From Flavobacteriales bacterium (GTDB taxonomy: Bacteria; Bacteroidota; Bacteroidia; UBA10329), in contig WGMW01000016.1 in the NCBI GenBank assembly GCA_016124845.1, positions 1 to 64,000 on the forward strand: DNA of 64,000 nucleotides, read 5' to 3'. The position numbers and the translations under genes are program-made. A model generated the notes under the pieces. The model worked only from the letters and a program-made list of their open reading frames with translations. It did no database searches and was not told the DNA's origin. Positions 63,236 to 64,000 of the stretch are shown piece after piece. The stretch's first letter is position 1, and each line of letters begins with the position of its first letter.

Positions 63236-63337
63236 GACCCCTCCTTTCCAGGAGGGGAGTTGGGTTTCACGCAAACCTCGGATCAACGCACCAGTTCCTC
63301 CCCTGGAAAGGGGAGGTGGCCGCAGGCCGGAGGGGTC
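63236..63337. repeat. MITE-like inverted-repeat element after purB
   Basis: Ends GACCCCTCC (63236-63244) and GGAGGGGTC (63329-63337) are perfect inverted repeats. Next to them CTTTCCAGG (63244-63252) pairs with CCTGGAAAG (63302-63310), and GGCC-GCA-GGCC (63318-63328) is a small hairpin. This GACCCCTCC...GGAGGGGTC type is a common non-coding repeat in Bacteroidota genomes and may end the purB transcript. Confidence 0.7.
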
Positions 63338-63359
63338 ATTCTCGATCACATGGGGTCGT

Positions 63360-64000
63360 TCAATACTCGCTTCGCTTGCGCTTGCGTAGCCAAATGCGCT
63401 GCCCCACCACGGGTTCTTCGCCCGGATTCAGATCATTGAATTTGTAGAGTTTACTGAGCTTGACGCCATACTCCTGCGATATCCAGCGCAGCGACTCGCC
63501 CTCTTTCACCTCATGGTAGTCGTGATCCCAACTGCGGCCGCGTTTCGGTTGTAGGTAGATGAGTTCTCCCGGAACGAGTTTGGCGCCCTTGGCCTTGTCG
63601 TTGTATTTCAGGATCTGCCACTCGCGCACTTGAAGTGCCTTCTCCAGTTTTTTGAAGTCATCGCCTTCCTTTACCCGAACGTAACGGATGTTGTTGCGCA
63701 GATACATCTGTCGGCCCGTGGAAACGATGGCCTCTTTCGGATTCTCGGAGTTCTGTTTGTCGCGGTTTCGGTCCTTGTCTTTGCCCTTGTCCTTGCCTTC
63801 CTTTCCTTTCGATTCGGGTGGCGACTTCATCAGATCATATTTATGCAAGCTGTTCTCCTCTATGATCTTGATGAGCAGGCTCGGATACTTGGGATTGGTG
63901 GCATAGCCTGCCTGTTTCAATCCATGCGCCCAGCCTTTGTAATCGGTGCGCTTGAGTTTGAAGAGGTCGGCATAACGGTCTCTTCCGGCCAAGAAGTCAG
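63360..64000 (-). CDS. Glucosaminidase with LysM domain (5' end outside window)
   Basis: 213 residues visible; the frame stays open to the window edge, so the N-terminus is missing. The visible start (FLAGRDRYADLFKLKRTDYKGWAHGLKQAGYATNPKYPSLLIKII) is the end of a FlgJ/LytG-type glucosaminidase domain. A Lys/Asp/Glu-rich linker (GKEGKDKGKDKDRNRDKQ) and one or two LysM motifs (RYVRVKEGDDFKKLEKAL; YHEVKEGESLRWISQEYGVKLSKLYKFN) follow. It is expected to cut peptidoglycan glycan chains while held by LysM. Confidence 0.88.
   Translation of the reverse strand, partial: DFLAGRDRYADLFKLKRTDYKGWAHGLKQAGYATNPKYPSLLIKIIEENSLHKYDLMKSPPESKGKEGKDKGKDKDRNRDKQNSENPKEAIVSTGRQMYLRNNIRYVRVKEGDDFKKLEKALQVREWQILKYNDKAKGAKLVPGELIYLQPKRGRSWDHDYHEVKEGESLRWISQEYGVKLSKLYKFNDLNPGEEPVVGQRIWLRKRKRSEY

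Overview
The window is a gene-dense piece of chromosome from a Bacteroidota bacterium, most likely a deep-branching member of the Flavobacteriales (Cryomorphaceae-like); the exact lineage is inferred. The evidence is: families nearly confined to this phylum (DUF3098, DUF4468, DUF2851, DUF3467, HYC_CC_PP, a type IX secretion tail); Bacteroidota -7 promoter boxes of the form TAnnTTTG; almost no Shine-Dalgarno sequences except a strong one before rpsU; and the phylum gene orders ftsX-DUF3098-uppP-truB-queA and xerC-hpf-tRNAs-tuf-trpT-secE-nusG-rplKAJL-rpoBC.

Layout. 1-5.7 kb: a tail-fibre-like protein with a self-cleaving S74 chaperone domain (cut by the window edge), an SDR oxidoreductase and a secreted zinc protease. 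5.8-20.9 kb: housekeeping genes (esterase, YqeY, polyprenyl synthase, rlmN, an amidohydrolase, a D,D-carboxypeptidase, ispD, queA, truB, uppP, ftsX), then a CBS-domain cysteine/cystathionine enzyme, a metal-receptor protein, a VanZ-like membrane protein and an exported class V aminotransferase. 20.9-21.6 kb has no gene: it holds a 42-bp tandem repeat array ended by a perfect hairpin, then about 330 bp of unassigned DNA. 21.6-29.9 kb is a one-strand copper/silver efflux cassette (HYC_CC_PP, CusA, TolC-like, CusB with metal-binding and DUF3347 domains, DUF302, a metal-binding lipoprotein), followed by tRNA-Arg.

30.1-45.4 kb is the transcription/translation block: DUF3467, rpoC, rpoB, rplL, rplJ, rplA, rplK, nusG, secE, tRNA-Trp, tuf, tRNAs Thr(GGT), Gly(TCC), Tyr(GTA), Thr(TGT), then hpf, xerC and rpsU. 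45.5-64 kb: acyl-CoA dehydrogenase, apt, a helix-hairpin-helix protein, an alanine symporter, an operon of DUF2851, PspC-like, K+ channel and RmlD-like genes, an ORF6N gene, the divergent pyrF/pyrG pair, yidC, a DUF6438 lipoprotein, a TPR/PD40 protein, mqnA (futalosine menaquinone pathway), purB, and a LysM glucosaminidase cut by the window edge.

Most notable are signals in non-coding DNA. Four or five genes have the -7 box only 4-5 nt before the start codon, which predicts leaderless mRNAs. rpsU alone has a near-perfect Shine-Dalgarno, fitting S21 autoregulation. Several essential genes, including rpoB and truB, start with TTG. Two terminators run directly into the next start codon. A palindrome supplies both stop codons of a convergent pair. 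The 42-bp array alternates two unit types. The 3' end of tRNA-Trp is duplicated 77 bp away. I see no CRISPR array, complete prophage, insertion sequence or defence operon.
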